Shown here one piece after another: positions 50,134 to 58,266 of a DNA stretch of 64,000 bases. A model generated the notes under the pieces. It saw only the letters and a program-made list of their open reading frames with translations. It did no database searches and was not told the origin of the DNA. The stretch is from Syntrophopropionicum propionicicum_A (GTDB taxonomy: Bacteria > Bacillota > Desulfotomaculia > Desulfotomaculales > Pelotomaculaceae). Location of the stretch: NCBI RefSeq assembly GCF_048984525.1, contig NZ_JBMGJC010000008.1, forward strand, positions 124,001-188,000. Direction: 5' to 3'. A program made the position numbers and the translations under genes. Numbering within the stretch: position 1 is the first letter of the stretch; each line of letters opens with the position of its first letter.

Positions 50134-51268
50134 ACAATGCCTGGCCATCGCGCGCCGCGAGTTTTTTTTCATGTGGCGGGACAGAGACCTGCGTTATATC
50201 CTGCTGATCGGCCCCCTTCTCGGGCTGCTGATTTTTCATTTCACGTACAGCCACCAGGTCCTAAAGGACATACCAACCGCGGTCGTAGACCTCGACCGCT
50301 CACGTGCCAGCCAGGAGCTGGTCAAAAACATCCTGGGCGCCGAAAATTTAAAAATAATCGCATATCCTGACAACTATAATCAGCTTGAGGATTTGATCAA
50401 GAATGGTGAAGTTGTTGCCGGCCTGGTTATACCGGAGAATTACGGGAAAGACACGTCCCTCTCCCGCCAGGCGCGGGTGCAGATGATAGTGGACGGCAGC
50501 AATATGGTGTACGCCACCAACGCCACCAGCGCGATGCTGTCCGTTACCCGCTCTCTCAGCGCCCAGGCAGGTGTTAAAGCCCTGGTAGCACGCGGCATAC
50601 AGCCTGACCAGGCCGCGGCCGCGTATCAATCTGTCGGGTTCCGCGAGGAAGCCTGGTTTAACCCAACATTAAATTACGCTTATTTTGTCGTTCTGGCACT
50701 GGCTTTAAATGTCTGGCAGCAGTGCTGCACCCTTGCCGCCTGTATGAACATTATCGGGGAAACCGGCGCCGCCAGCTGGTACCTGATAAAATCCTCCGGC
50801 TTCTCCAGGCTGAGGCTGTTTATCAGCAAATCTGCCGCCCAGATCATAACATTTATGTTAATCGCCCTGCCGCTGTTTTTGCTGGCCTTTGCAGTATTCA
50901 AACTGCCCCTGCGCTGCGGCCTCCCCTTATTTTTCTTATTCAACCTGGCCTTTGCCACGGCGCTGCACAGCGTCGGCACGCTTGCCTCCAGCATAGCCAG
51001 CAGCACTGTAAACGCCACCAGGTTCGGTATGATCATAGCGCTGCCTTCATTCCTTGTTTCCGGCTACTCCTGGCCGCTGGACGCGATGCCGCGCTACCTG
51101 CAATTTATCGCAAAAATGCTGCCGCAAACATGGTACTTCCAGGGCATAAACCTGCTGTCCTTCAAAGACCCGGGCTGGGCTTTCATGTCCCGGTATTTCC
51201 TGGCATTCCTAATCATCGCCTCAGTATGCTACACAACATCAGCTCTTTTAGTCGCCAGAAGGACTTAA
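50126..51268 (+). CDS. ABC-2 type permease (YbhS/YbhR-like), first
   Basis: A 380-residue permease with an N-terminal helix (YILLIGPLLGLLIFHF), a large outside domain (45-175: IPTAVVDLDRSRASQELVKN, VVAGLVIPENYGKD, MIVDGSNMVYATNATSAM) and five C-terminal helices ending in the ABC-2 pattern (LPSFLVSGYSWPLDAMPRYL). The ATG at 50126 lies inside the end of the ATPase gene, with GGTGAAAGCG before it. Pairs with the second permease at 51566-52732 in a heterodimer. Confidence 0.88.
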   Translation: MLKQCLAIARREFFFMWRDRDLRYILLIGPLLGLLIFHFTYSHQVLKDIPTAVVDLDRSRASQELVKNILGAENLKIIAYPDNYNQLEDLIKNGEVVAGLVIPENYGKDTSLSRQARVQMIVDGSNMVYATNATSAMLSVTRSLSAQAGVKALVARGIQPDQAAAAYQSVGFREEAWFNPTLNYAYFVVLALALNVWQQCCTLAACMNIIGETGAASWYLIKSSGFSRLRLFISKSAAQIITFMLIALPLFLLAFAVFKLPLRCGLPLFFLFNLAFATALHSVGTLASSIASSTVNATRFGMIIALPSFLVSGYSWPLDAMPRYLQFIAKMLPQTWYFQGINLLSFKDPGWAFMSRYFLAFLIIASVCYTTSALLVARRT

Positions 51269-51284
51269 AAGAATAAAACAAATT

Positions 51285-51540
51285 GACAGGATTAAAAAAA
51301 CGATTTACAGTATCTTGAAATAATTACACAGGATTAACAAGATTAAAAAATTATTATTTAAAGGTTTTTATTAATCCTCTGCCTTTGCTGCCCTTCATAA
51401 CAAAAAATTTATTTTGAGTTTAAGCAAAGAACTATCTTTAATAAATCCTGTAAATCTTAATAATCTTGTAAATCATGTGAAATAGTTTATAAAAAAGAAT
51501 TAATAAAATCCTGTAAATCCAGTCAATGTGTTTTACCTGG
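51285..51540. repeat. AATCCTGTTAATC-type inverted repeat tract (right copy)
   Basis: The tract separates the two permease genes (297 nt without a gene). Left part: TTGACAGGATTAAAA, CACAGGATTAACAAGATT. Right part: AATCCTGTAAATCTTAATAA, TCTTGTAAATCATGTG, AAATCCTGTAAATCCAGTCA. The right part is the inverted counterpart of 49175-49260. Confidence 0.8.
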
Positions 51541-51565
51541 AGGCATAATGAGTCAAGCATGAAAG

Positions 51566-52732
51566 GTGAGCGGGTTGAAACAGATATTTTATATAACTTA
51601 TTATGAAATGGTCCACATTTTCAAAGACAAAATACTCCTCCTGCTGATATTTTTTGTGCCGTTGTTTTACGCGTTCCTCTGCGGCGCCGTATATTCGCAG
51701 GGTATCCTGACCGGCATCCCCCTTGCTGTTGTCGACCTGGACAACTCCGGGCTCAGCCGGGAAGTCATTAAATCCTTTGAAAACAGCCCGCGATTTACTG
51801 TAGTGCGGGATATTACAACATATCCGCTTATGGAAGAGGGAATGAAGCAGAGCGTAATCCGGGCCGGGGTGGTGATCCCTGAAAACTTTGAAAAGGAGGT
51901 CGCACAGAGCCGGGGAGCGGAAATTCTGACTGTCTATGACGGCTCGAACCTTATCTGGGGCTACAACATCCGCAAATACACCCTGGAGGTAGTCAACCAG
52001 TTCAGCACCGGCCGCGCGGCAGCTTATATGGCCGGTTTGGGTTTGTCGGGAAAGGAAATTACCAACGTCCTTGACACGATATCCGCCAATACGGAAGTAT
52101 GGTACAACCCCACGTTCAGCTACGCCAGTTACATGCTGTTTGGCCTGATCATGCTGGTAATCCACCAGATTTGCCTCCTCAGCACCAGCTTAACTGTGAC
52201 CAGGGAAAAAGAAAAGAACTGCTGGATACAGTTCCTGTGTTCCCCGCTGCCCGCGTGGAAAATATTTCTCGGCAAGTCGCTGCCGTACTTTTTAACCGGC
52301 TTTTTAAACTACGGGCTGCTGATCTGGTTTATTAACCGCTTTATGTATTTAAAAGTAGAAGGCTCAGTACCTTTAATAATGTTTTTGGGCCTGCTTTATA
52401 CTGTTATTATCACCTGCGCCGGGTTTTACATATCGTTTAAATCTCGAAACTCTCTTCAGGCTACCAGGTACATCATGCTGCTGTCCGTCCCCTTCCTTAT
52501 GATTTCCGGCTATACCTGGCCCCCGACGCACATCCCAACCGTTATAAACAATTTTGCCTCCCTGCTCCCTTTCACCTGGATGGCTGAAGGCCTCAGGAAC
52601 ATTGCTGTTAAAAACCTCGGGGCCGGGCAACTGATCCCGGTGATCACAGCCCTCTCCCTGATGTCTGCGGCAGCGGTGTTACTTGCCGCAAGCTTTAGCA
52701 AAAGAAAAAAACCACCTTTTGAAAGGTTATAA
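51566..52732 (+). CDS. ABC-2 type permease (YbhS/YbhR-like), second
   Basis: A 388-residue permease of the same build as the first: N-terminal helix (ILLLLIFFVPLFYAFLCG), outside domain (IPLAVVDLDNSGLSREVIKS, IRAGVVIPENFEKE, LTVYDGSNLIWGYNIRKY), and C-terminal helices with VPFLMISGYTWPPTHIPTVI. The two permeases share the same landmarks at similar places, as expected for a duplicated pair. Start could be the GTG at 51566 or the TTG at 51575, which has AAGGTGAG eight bases before it. Confidence 0.87.
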   Translation: MSGLKQIFYITYYEMVHIFKDKILLLLIFFVPLFYAFLCGAVYSQGILTGIPLAVVDLDNSGLSREVIKSFENSPRFTVVRDITTYPLMEEGMKQSVIRAGVVIPENFEKEVAQSRGAEILTVYDGSNLIWGYNIRKYTLEVVNQFSTGRAAAYMAGLGLSGKEITNVLDTISANTEVWYNPTFSYASYMLFGLIMLVIHQICLLSTSLTVTREKEKNCWIQFLCSPLPAWKIFLGKSLPYFLTGFLNYGLLIWFINRFMYLKVEGSVPLIMFLGLLYTVIITCAGFYISFKSRNSLQATRYIMLLSVPFLMISGYTWPPTHIPTVINNFASLLPFTWMAEGLRNIAVKNLGAGQLIPVITALSLMSAAAVLLAASFSKRKKPPFERL

Positions 52733-52838
52733 TAGAGACTTTTTGTTATATACCATATGACAAGTCCATGAATGCAGGTAAACTCTTATTAAACATAATG
52801 GATTAATCATGTGTAATTATTTTAAGAACTTATAAATT

Positions 52839-53801
52839 CTAATTTTTAGTATCTGTAATTTCAGCACCGCTGTAATAATGGCCTAAAATAACGCGGTAGC
52901 TGTAGCCGTGGTCGGCCATCCCCCTGGCCCCGTACTGGCAGAGCCCGACGCCATGCCCGTAACCGGTGGTGGTAAAGGTGACGGTATCGCCCTCGATATT
53001 CCAGGTAAATCTTGTGGAGCGCAGTCCGAGCAGGTCCCTCACCGCAACCGCCGGAAACTGGCGGTTCCCGATCAGCAGGACCTTGGGACGTCCCGTACCT
53101 GTTTTTTCAACCAGCTTAAACTCCCTGGCCGCTTTTTCTTTGCCCGCCGCGGGAACCGCGGCTAACGAGGTCCCCAGGGCCAGGTCCACCTGTTCAAAAC
53201 TGAAAGAAGCTGTCTGGACCGGGTTCGGATCGGAATCATAAGGGCATAGGACGCTCTTCAGGTAAGGGACCTGGTATTTCCACACGTCCTCCGCGTTTTC
53301 GGTCCTGCCGCCGCAGGAGGCATGGTAAGCCGGGTCTATTAATTCGCCCTGGTAGGTGAGCACCTGCCCCCTGGTTTCATCTACGGCATTTTTCACTTTA
53401 TAGTAATAATTATAATAGCGTACAGTACCCCAGCGTTTTTTCAGCTCTTCCCTCGACAGCCAGGCCTGGCCGTGGCGGTGGTCGTCGCACACATCCGCAC
53501 CGGCGTGAAGCGGGTTTTCAACCCCTCCCGCGCTGATACGCTTGGCCACATAGGTCCTGGCGGCAACAGCCTGCGCCTTTAAAGCGTCAGCTGGAAATTC
53601 CGCCGGCATCTCGGCCCCCACGACACCCACCAGGTAATCCTCCAGCTGCATGTAAGCAACCCTGTTTTCCTGGTGCAGGTATACCCGGACAATGGTGACG
53701 CCTGGAAAGAACCTCGCCGGGATCTGCCTGCTCAATAAAAAAGGAAGCCCAATAACCAGTGCTATTATCAAAAGTACTGCGCCGCTAAACAATCTGCGCA
53801 T
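52839..53801 (-). CDS. spoIID: Stage II sporulation protein D
   Basis: A 320-residue membrane-anchored lytic transglycosylase of the engulfment machine. Membrane anchor at 5-23; the SpoIID domain has LEDYLVGVVGAEMPAEFP with the catalytic Glu (Glu in GAEMP), LKAQAVAARTYV, CDDHRHGQAW, DPAYHASCGGRTENAEDVW, and the C-terminal GYGHGVGLCQYGARGMA zinc/active-site region. Synteny with ywmB and the atp operon matches Bacillus, although murA is not between them. ATG at 53801 with AGAGGTG in front. Confidence 0.95.
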   Translation of the reverse strand: MRRLFSGAVLLIIALVIGLPFLLSRQIPARFFPGVTIVRVYLHQENRVAYMQLEDYLVGVVGAEMPAEFPADALKAQAVAARTYVAKRISAGGVENPLHAGADVCDDHRHGQAWLSREELKKRWGTVRYYNYYYKVKNAVDETRGQVLTYQGELIDPAYHASCGGRTENAEDVWKYQVPYLKSVLCPYDSDPNPVQTASFSFEQVDLALGTSLAAVPAAGKEKAAREFKLVEKTGTGRPKVLLIGNRQFPAVAVRDLLGLRSTRFTWNIEGDTVTFTTTGYGHGVGLCQYGARGMADHGYSYRVILGHYYSGAEITDTKN

Positions 53802-53814
53802 CAAAAAGCACCTC

Positions 53815-54062
53815 TTCTGAGACGCGAGCTATGAGACGTGAGACATGGGGTTCATGTATTCCTTTTGGGTCTTTGACCCTTGAGATCTGTCATTCTGTCC
53901 CACGACCCACGTCCCAATTCAGCCGTCAGTTGTCAGGTTTTTTGCAATCCTTTGGGGTCTTGACCCTTGAACATATTACATTCCCACGTCTCACCTTACC
54001 TTGACCCAACAGGAATGCAGAATATACTCACGTCTCACGTCCCACAACCCACGACTCAAACA
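53815..54062. repeat. GACGTGAGAC/CCCACGTCTCAC repeat tract
   Basis: The 312-nt gap between ywmB and spoIID holds GAGACGTGAGACATGGGG, CCTTTTGGGTCTTTGACCC and its near copy CCTTTGGGGTCTTGACCC, and CTCACGTCTCACGTCCCAC with CCCACGACTCA. No gene is seen here. Confidence 0.7.
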
Positions 54063-54113
54063 TATATATACTAACTGACCAAGGTAAATATTACCTGGCT
54101 GACAAACTCGGGG

Positions 54114-54908
54114 TTAATACTCCGCGAAGATAACCGGCGTGGCCACATAAACATATGTGACATTCTGGGCCGGGTTGCTGCGCAGGGCCACGTTCAGGTT
54201 TATTTCTTTCCCCGCATACGTGACATCCCTTATAAACCGGGGGCTGAAGCCGGTCAGGCTCACAAGGTTGTCCTTGACTGTTTTTTCCTGGACGGAGGCG
54301 CCGGCAGCGGCCATCATTTTTTCCGCGGCGATAAGCAGCTCTTCCCCGCTGAGATCATTCTCAATAACACCGAAACAGGTCAGTCCCACTTGTCCTTCAC
54401 CGTAGCGGTCAATGGCCTCGCTGATTTTACTTTTGTAGAACCCTGATTTTCTGTTTTCTATCCCCTCCAGGCTGACCATGGCGTGAGTGACATTTTTCCC
54501 CTGCTGGACCTGCATGTTCTGCCCCAGCACTGAAACTGCCTGGCCGCCTTTTAGGAACCCCTCTATCTTTGAACCCCTGGCGAACTGGTTTTGCCAGTTT
54601 TCCACTTTACGGTTGGATTCGCTCAGGTCAAGCAACTCGGCAATATTAACGGCCAGCTTTTCAGGATCATAGGTGTCAGTCGCGCTTTCTACCCTGACCC
54701 AGCCGGTAATGCTGGCGGATTTATACACACCCCCGGTGGATTTAATCAGTTTATGCAGGAAGGCCTCTTCACTGTAAGACCTGAATGTATCCCGCCCGGC
54801 GGGAGAGAAAGAAAAATAAGAAAATGAAACTGCAATCAATATTCCTGATATAACAAGCAGCGCGTTCTTCTTTGATACAAAATCACATCGAAGGTGTTTC
54901 CTGGGCAT
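54114..54908 (-). CDS. ywmB: YwmB family (TATA-box-binding-like) protein
   Basis: A 264-residue exported protein with one N-terminal helix (residues 16-32, ALLVISGILIAVSFSYF) and the DUF1779 fold named for its similarity to TATA-binding protein, though it is outside the cell and should not bind DNA. VTHAMVSLEGIENRKSG, YGEGQVGLTCFGVIENDLSG and VSLTGFSPRF are typical. Function unknown; in Bacillus it lies between the atp operon and murAA/spoIID, as here between atpC and spoIID. GGGAGTAAATA precedes the ATG. Confidence 0.85.
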   Translation of the reverse strand: MPRKHLRCDFVSKKNALLVISGILIAVSFSYFSFSPAGRDTFRSYSEEAFLHKLIKSTGGVYKSASITGWVRVESATDTYDPEKLAVNIAELLDLSESNRKVENWQNQFARGSKIEGFLKGGQAVSVLGQNMQVQQGKNVTHAMVSLEGIENRKSGFYKSKISEAIDRYGEGQVGLTCFGVIENDLSGEELLIAAEKMMAAAGASVQEKTVKDNLVSLTGFSPRFIRDVTYAGKEINLNVALRSNPAQNVTYVYVATPVIFAEY

Positions 54909-55337
54909 TATTTACTCCCGTTTACATATATTGATACTCCTATTCTTTCCATTTTATGTTCAACGAATACGGTTGCCCGAATCAGTGTCTGGGTAACATT
55001 TAACGACAACATACCTCTAAGAATGACAGCCATCCCGATCGGGGATATAAATTGAGTCGTGGGCCATGAGACGTTGGACGTGGGGTATTATTTGAGACTT
55101 GTGACGCGGGTCGCGGGTCGTGAGTATATCCATTGTCTAATAACCCGTGAGAATGTCATGCATTTTCACGTTTCACGTCTCACGTCTCAATTCTCACGTC
55201 TCAATTGGTGTGTCCCCATTCCGCTGTCATAGTATGTTTTCTTAAGACACGAGTCTGCTGAAATACGTGTCACAAGAACCTCCCTTGACACGCCATGCCG
55301 ACATATGCGACAGGAGAACCTTCCACTTGTCGCGATG
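54909..55337. repeat. Repeat-rich intergenic region between atpC and ywmB
   Basis: No gene is seen in the 494-nt gap. It holds CCCGATCGGGGA (55032-55043), GAGACGTTGGACGTGGGG-type words (55068-55087), TTTCACGTCTCACGTCTCA (55172-55190), an 87-bp element (55207-55293) repeated at 32065-32150, and two REP-like hairpins (55267-55293, 55307-55333). Confidence 0.7.
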
Positions 55338-55370
55338 AAAAAGAAAAAACCGGAACTGGTTGTCCGGTTT
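55338..55370 (-). terminator. ATP synthase operon terminator
   Basis: AAACCGGA and TCCGGTTT pair around an 8-base loop and are followed on the minus strand by TTTTTCTTTTT, 33 nt after the atpC stop. Confidence 0.85.
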
Positions 55371-55402
55371 ATGTTTAAAACGAAAACACCTGTATACACA
55401 TT

Positions 55403-55810
55403 TTATTTACCGCTGGCCGCCTTTATACGCATTATAGCACGCCGCAAGGCCATTTCCGCCCGTAATGTATCAATGTCGGGGGTCTTTGAGACAAGCCTGT
55501 CTTCAGCTCTCTTCTTAGCCGCCTCAGCCCGGGCTACATCTATCTCTTCTGTTCTCTCGGCAGCAGTGGCCAGAACGGTAACCTTGCTGTTCCGGACTTC
55601 CATGAACCCGCCACTAACCACAATCCTGAACTTTTTATTATCCTGCTCAATTCTCATGATACCCACGTTTAGGGATGTGATGAGCGGAGTGTGACTGGGG
55701 AGTATCCCCAATTCTCCATCGGCGCCGGGTGCCACCAGAAAATCCACATCCTCGCTGAAAACTTTCCTCTGAGGAGTTACGATTTCGAGTCGCTGTTTAC
55801 TTTCCGACAT
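55403..55810 (-). CDS. atpC: F1Fo ATP synthase subunit epsilon
   Basis: A 135-residue regulatory subunit of the central stalk. Beta-sandwich part (LEIVTPQRKVFSEDVDFLVAPGADGELGILPSHTPLI) and the C-terminal helical hairpin (RAEAAKKRAEDRL; ALRRAIMRIKAASGK) are complete. The ATG at 55810 has GGGGAG at proper spacing; an upstream GTG adds three residues. Last gene of the operon, 18 nt after atpD. Confidence 0.95.
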   Translation of the reverse strand: MSESKQRLEIVTPQRKVFSEDVDFLVAPGADGELGILPSHTPLITSLNVGIMRIEQDNKKFRIVVSGGFMEVRNSKVTVLATAAERTEEIDVARAEAAKKRAEDRLVSKTPDIDTLRAEMALRRAIMRIKAASGK

Positions 55811-55828
55811 ATTGCGCACTCCCCTCTA

Positions 55829-57241
55829 TTATCCGAGTAATTTCTTGCCTTTTTCCACTGCCTCTTCTATACCGCCCACCATGTAAAAAGCATCTTCCGG
55901 CATATCGTCATGCTTGCCGTCCAGAATTTCCTGGAAGCTGCGGACGGTTTCCTTCAGAGTGACAAATTTACCTGGCATATTGGTAAACGTTTCAGCCACA
56001 TGGAAAGGCTGCGACAGGAATTTCTGCAGTTTCCGGGCGCGCGCCACTGTGAGTTTGTCTTCATCGGAGAGTTCTTCCATACCAAGAATGGCGATGATGT
56101 CCTGCAGTTCCTTATAACGCTGAAGCACTTTCTGAACGCCACGGGCTGCCATGTAGTGATCATTTCCTACAATCAGCGGGTCAAGAATCCTGGAAGTGGA
56201 ATCAAGCGGGTCCACCGCCGGGTAAATACCCAGCTCAGAAATCTGCCGGGACAAAACGACGGTGCCGTCCAGGTGAGCAAACGTTGTCGCCGGGGCCGGG
56301 TCGGTCAGGTCGTCGGCAGGCACGTAAACGGCCTGCATAGAGGTAACCGAACCTTTATTGGTAGAAGTGATCCGCTCCTGCATCTGGCCCATTTCAGTGG
56401 CCAGGGTGGGCTGATAACCAACCGCGGAGGGCATGCGGCCCAGCAACGCGGAAACCTCGGAGCCAGCCTGGGTGAAACGGAAGATGTTATCAATGAACAA
56501 TAATGTGTCGGCGCCCTCTTCATCACGGAAGTACTCAGCCAGGCACAGTCCAGTCAGGGCAACCCGCAAGCGGGCGCCTGGCGGCTCGTTCATCTGGCCG
56601 AACACCATTGTCATCTTTTCCAGAACGCCGGACTCGGTCATTTCACGTAAAAGGTCATTGCCTTCACGTGTACGCTCGCCCACACCCGCGAACACTGAGA
56701 TGCCGCCGTGGTGCGTGGCGATGTTATTGATTAACTCCTGGATAACAACTGTCTTGCCCACTCCGGCGCCGCCGAACAGGCCGATCTTGCCGCCCTTGAG
56801 GAAAGGGACCAGCAGGTCAATAACCTTGATGCCGGTTTCCAGCTGCTCAGTCTTGGTTGATTGGTCCACCAACATTGGGGCAGGCCGGTGAATAGGATAG
56901 CGCTTATCGCTGGAAATGGGTCCTTTACCATCGATGGGCTCACCCAGGACATCAACAAGCCTGCCCAGGGTTGGCTTGCCTACCGGAGCGGAAATAGGAG
57001 CACCGGTGTCCACCGCTTCCATGCCTCTGACCAAACCGTCAGTCGCGGACATGGCAACACTGCGAATGGTATTATTGCCCAGGTGCTGGGCAACTTCCAG
57101 AGTCAGGTCGAACTTGCGGCCAAACATATCTTCCTTGTCGCTCGTTATCTTGATGGCGTTATAAATTTCAGGGACCTGGCCGGGTGGAAAACGGACATCC
57201 ACCACGACGCCGATAACCTGTACTACTTGACCAACGTTCAT
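55829..57241 (-). CDS. atpD: F1Fo ATP synthase subunit beta
   Basis: A 470-residue catalytic subunit. Walker A GGAGVGKT, the catalytic Glu in GERTREGNDL, and the DELSEED loop, here MEELSDEDKL, are intact. AGGAGGT precedes the ATG. It sits between atpG and atpC, as in the standard order. Confidence 0.98.
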   Translation of the reverse strand: MNVGQVVQVIGVVVDVRFPPGQVPEIYNAIKITSDKEDMFGRKFDLTLEVAQHLGNNTIRSVAMSATDGLVRGMEAVDTGAPISAPVGKPTLGRLVDVLGEPIDGKGPISSDKRYPIHRPAPMLVDQSTKTEQLETGIKVIDLLVPFLKGGKIGLFGGAGVGKTVVIQELINNIATHHGGISVFAGVGERTREGNDLLREMTESGVLEKMTMVFGQMNEPPGARLRVALTGLCLAEYFRDEEGADTLLFIDNIFRFTQAGSEVSALLGRMPSAVGYQPTLATEMGQMQERITSTNKGSVTSMQAVYVPADDLTDPAPATTFAHLDGTVVLSRQISELGIYPAVDPLDSTSRILDPLIVGNDHYMAARGVQKVLQRYKELQDIIAILGMEELSDEDKLTVARARKLQKFLSQPFHVAETFTNMPGKFVTLKETVRSFQEILDGKHDDMPEDAFYMVGGIEEAVEKGKKLLG

Positions 57242-57269
57242 TCGCTTCGCTTACCTCCTTCGCAACATT

Positions 57270-58130
57270 TTACTCCAGGGCTGCCGCTCCGCTGCAAATC
57301 TCAGAAATTTCCTTGGTGATCACAGCCTGACGGGCCCGGTTCATGACCAGCGTTAGTTTGTCGATCATTTCCGATGCATTCTTGGTCGCATTGTCCATGG
57401 CCGTCATCTGAGCGCTGTAGAAACCGGCTTTTGTCTCTAAAAGACCCTGGTAAATGGCGTTCTCAATATATTTCGGCAACAGTTCAGCCAGCACTGCTTC
57501 TGCGGAAGGCTCAAAAATATAGTCAACTTTCTTGGTCTCGTCTTCCCCTTCTTCAGCGGGTGGCTCAGCCGGCAGCAGCTTGACCATCATAGGCTTCTGC
57601 ACCAGCACGTTTATGAACTGGCTGTAAATCAGGTAAACCACATCATATTCTTCCTTGGCATACTTATCAACAACGAAGGAGCCAATATCCCTGGCCGAAG
57701 CGTACTTGATATTATCACCCAGCCCGATGTACTCCTTGGCGATATTATAACCGCGGCGCTGGAAAAAATCGCGGCTTTTGCGACCTACGGCTATAAGACT
57801 GGCGTCCATTCCCGCGCTCTTTATTTCCTGGGCTGCCCGCCTGATAATATTGCCGTTGAAACCACCGCACAATCCCCGGTCAGCCGCCATCACAATGAAA
57901 GCCACTTTTTTCGGCTCGCGCACTTCCAACAGCGGGTGATTAACCCCTGCGGAAGCCATAGCTACACGGCCCAGAACTCCCTTAACCCGCTTGGAATAAG
58001 GTCGGGCTGATATAACAGCTTCCTGTGCTTTGCGCATCTTTGCCGCTGAAACAGCTTTCATAGCCTTGGTGATTTGTTGAGTGCTCTTAATACTCTTAAT
58101 CCGACGCCGGAGATCTCTTAAATTTGCCAT
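57270..58130 (-). CDS. atpG: F1Fo ATP synthase subunit gamma
   Basis: A 286-residue rotor shaft. The N-terminal helix (LRDLRRRIKSIKSTQQITKA), ADRGLCGGFN, and the C-terminal helix (ATKNASEMIDKLTLVMNRAR QAVITKEISEI) are typical and full length. It is separated from atpA by 136 nt of repeat DNA, the largest gap within the F1 part of the operon. Confidence 0.97.
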   Translation of the reverse strand: MANLRDLRRRIKSIKSTQQITKAMKAVSAAKMRKAQEAVISARPYSKRVKGVLGRVAMASAGVNHPLLEVREPKKVAFIVMAADRGLCGGFNGNIIRRAAQEIKSAGMDASLIAVGRKSRDFFQRRGYNIAKEYIGLGDNIKYASARDIGSFVVDKYAKEEYDVVYLIYSQFINVLVQKPMMVKLLPAEPPAEEGEDETKKVDYIFEPSAEAVLAELLPKYIENAIYQGLLETKAGFYSAQMTAMDNATKNASEMIDKLTLVMNRARQAVITKEISEICSGAAALE

Positions 58131-58159
58131 TTAAATATTTCACCACCTTTAAAGTGGAT

Positions 58160-58262
58160 GTCTCATTCAGTAGTCGGTCGTCGGTAGTCAGTAGTCGGTT
58201 TTAGTTGGATTCGGAAAGCGAATTCCTTCCATCCCGACGTCTGACGTCTGACGTCCTACGTA
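58160..58262. repeat. GTCGGTCGTCGGTAGTC / GACGTCTGACG repeat inside the atp operon
   Basis: The atpA-atpG spacer contains CAGTAGTCGGTCGTCGGTAG, AGTCAGTAGTCGG and GACGTCTGACGTCTGACGTC, plus GGATTCGGAAAGCGAATTCC. The same word family is at 31972, 46893 and 46974. It seems to be an insertion of dispersed repeat DNA. Confidence 0.75.
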
Positions 58263-58266
58263 TTAT

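Noticed and set aside
55910..56503. 197-codon plus-strand open frame opposite atpD
   Set aside because: Complete shadow of a universally conserved gene; no start signal.
58160..58262. Possible CRISPR-like array (GACGTCTGACG, GTAGTCGG words)
   Set aside because: Words are short, overlapping and without regular spacers; no cas genes in the window.
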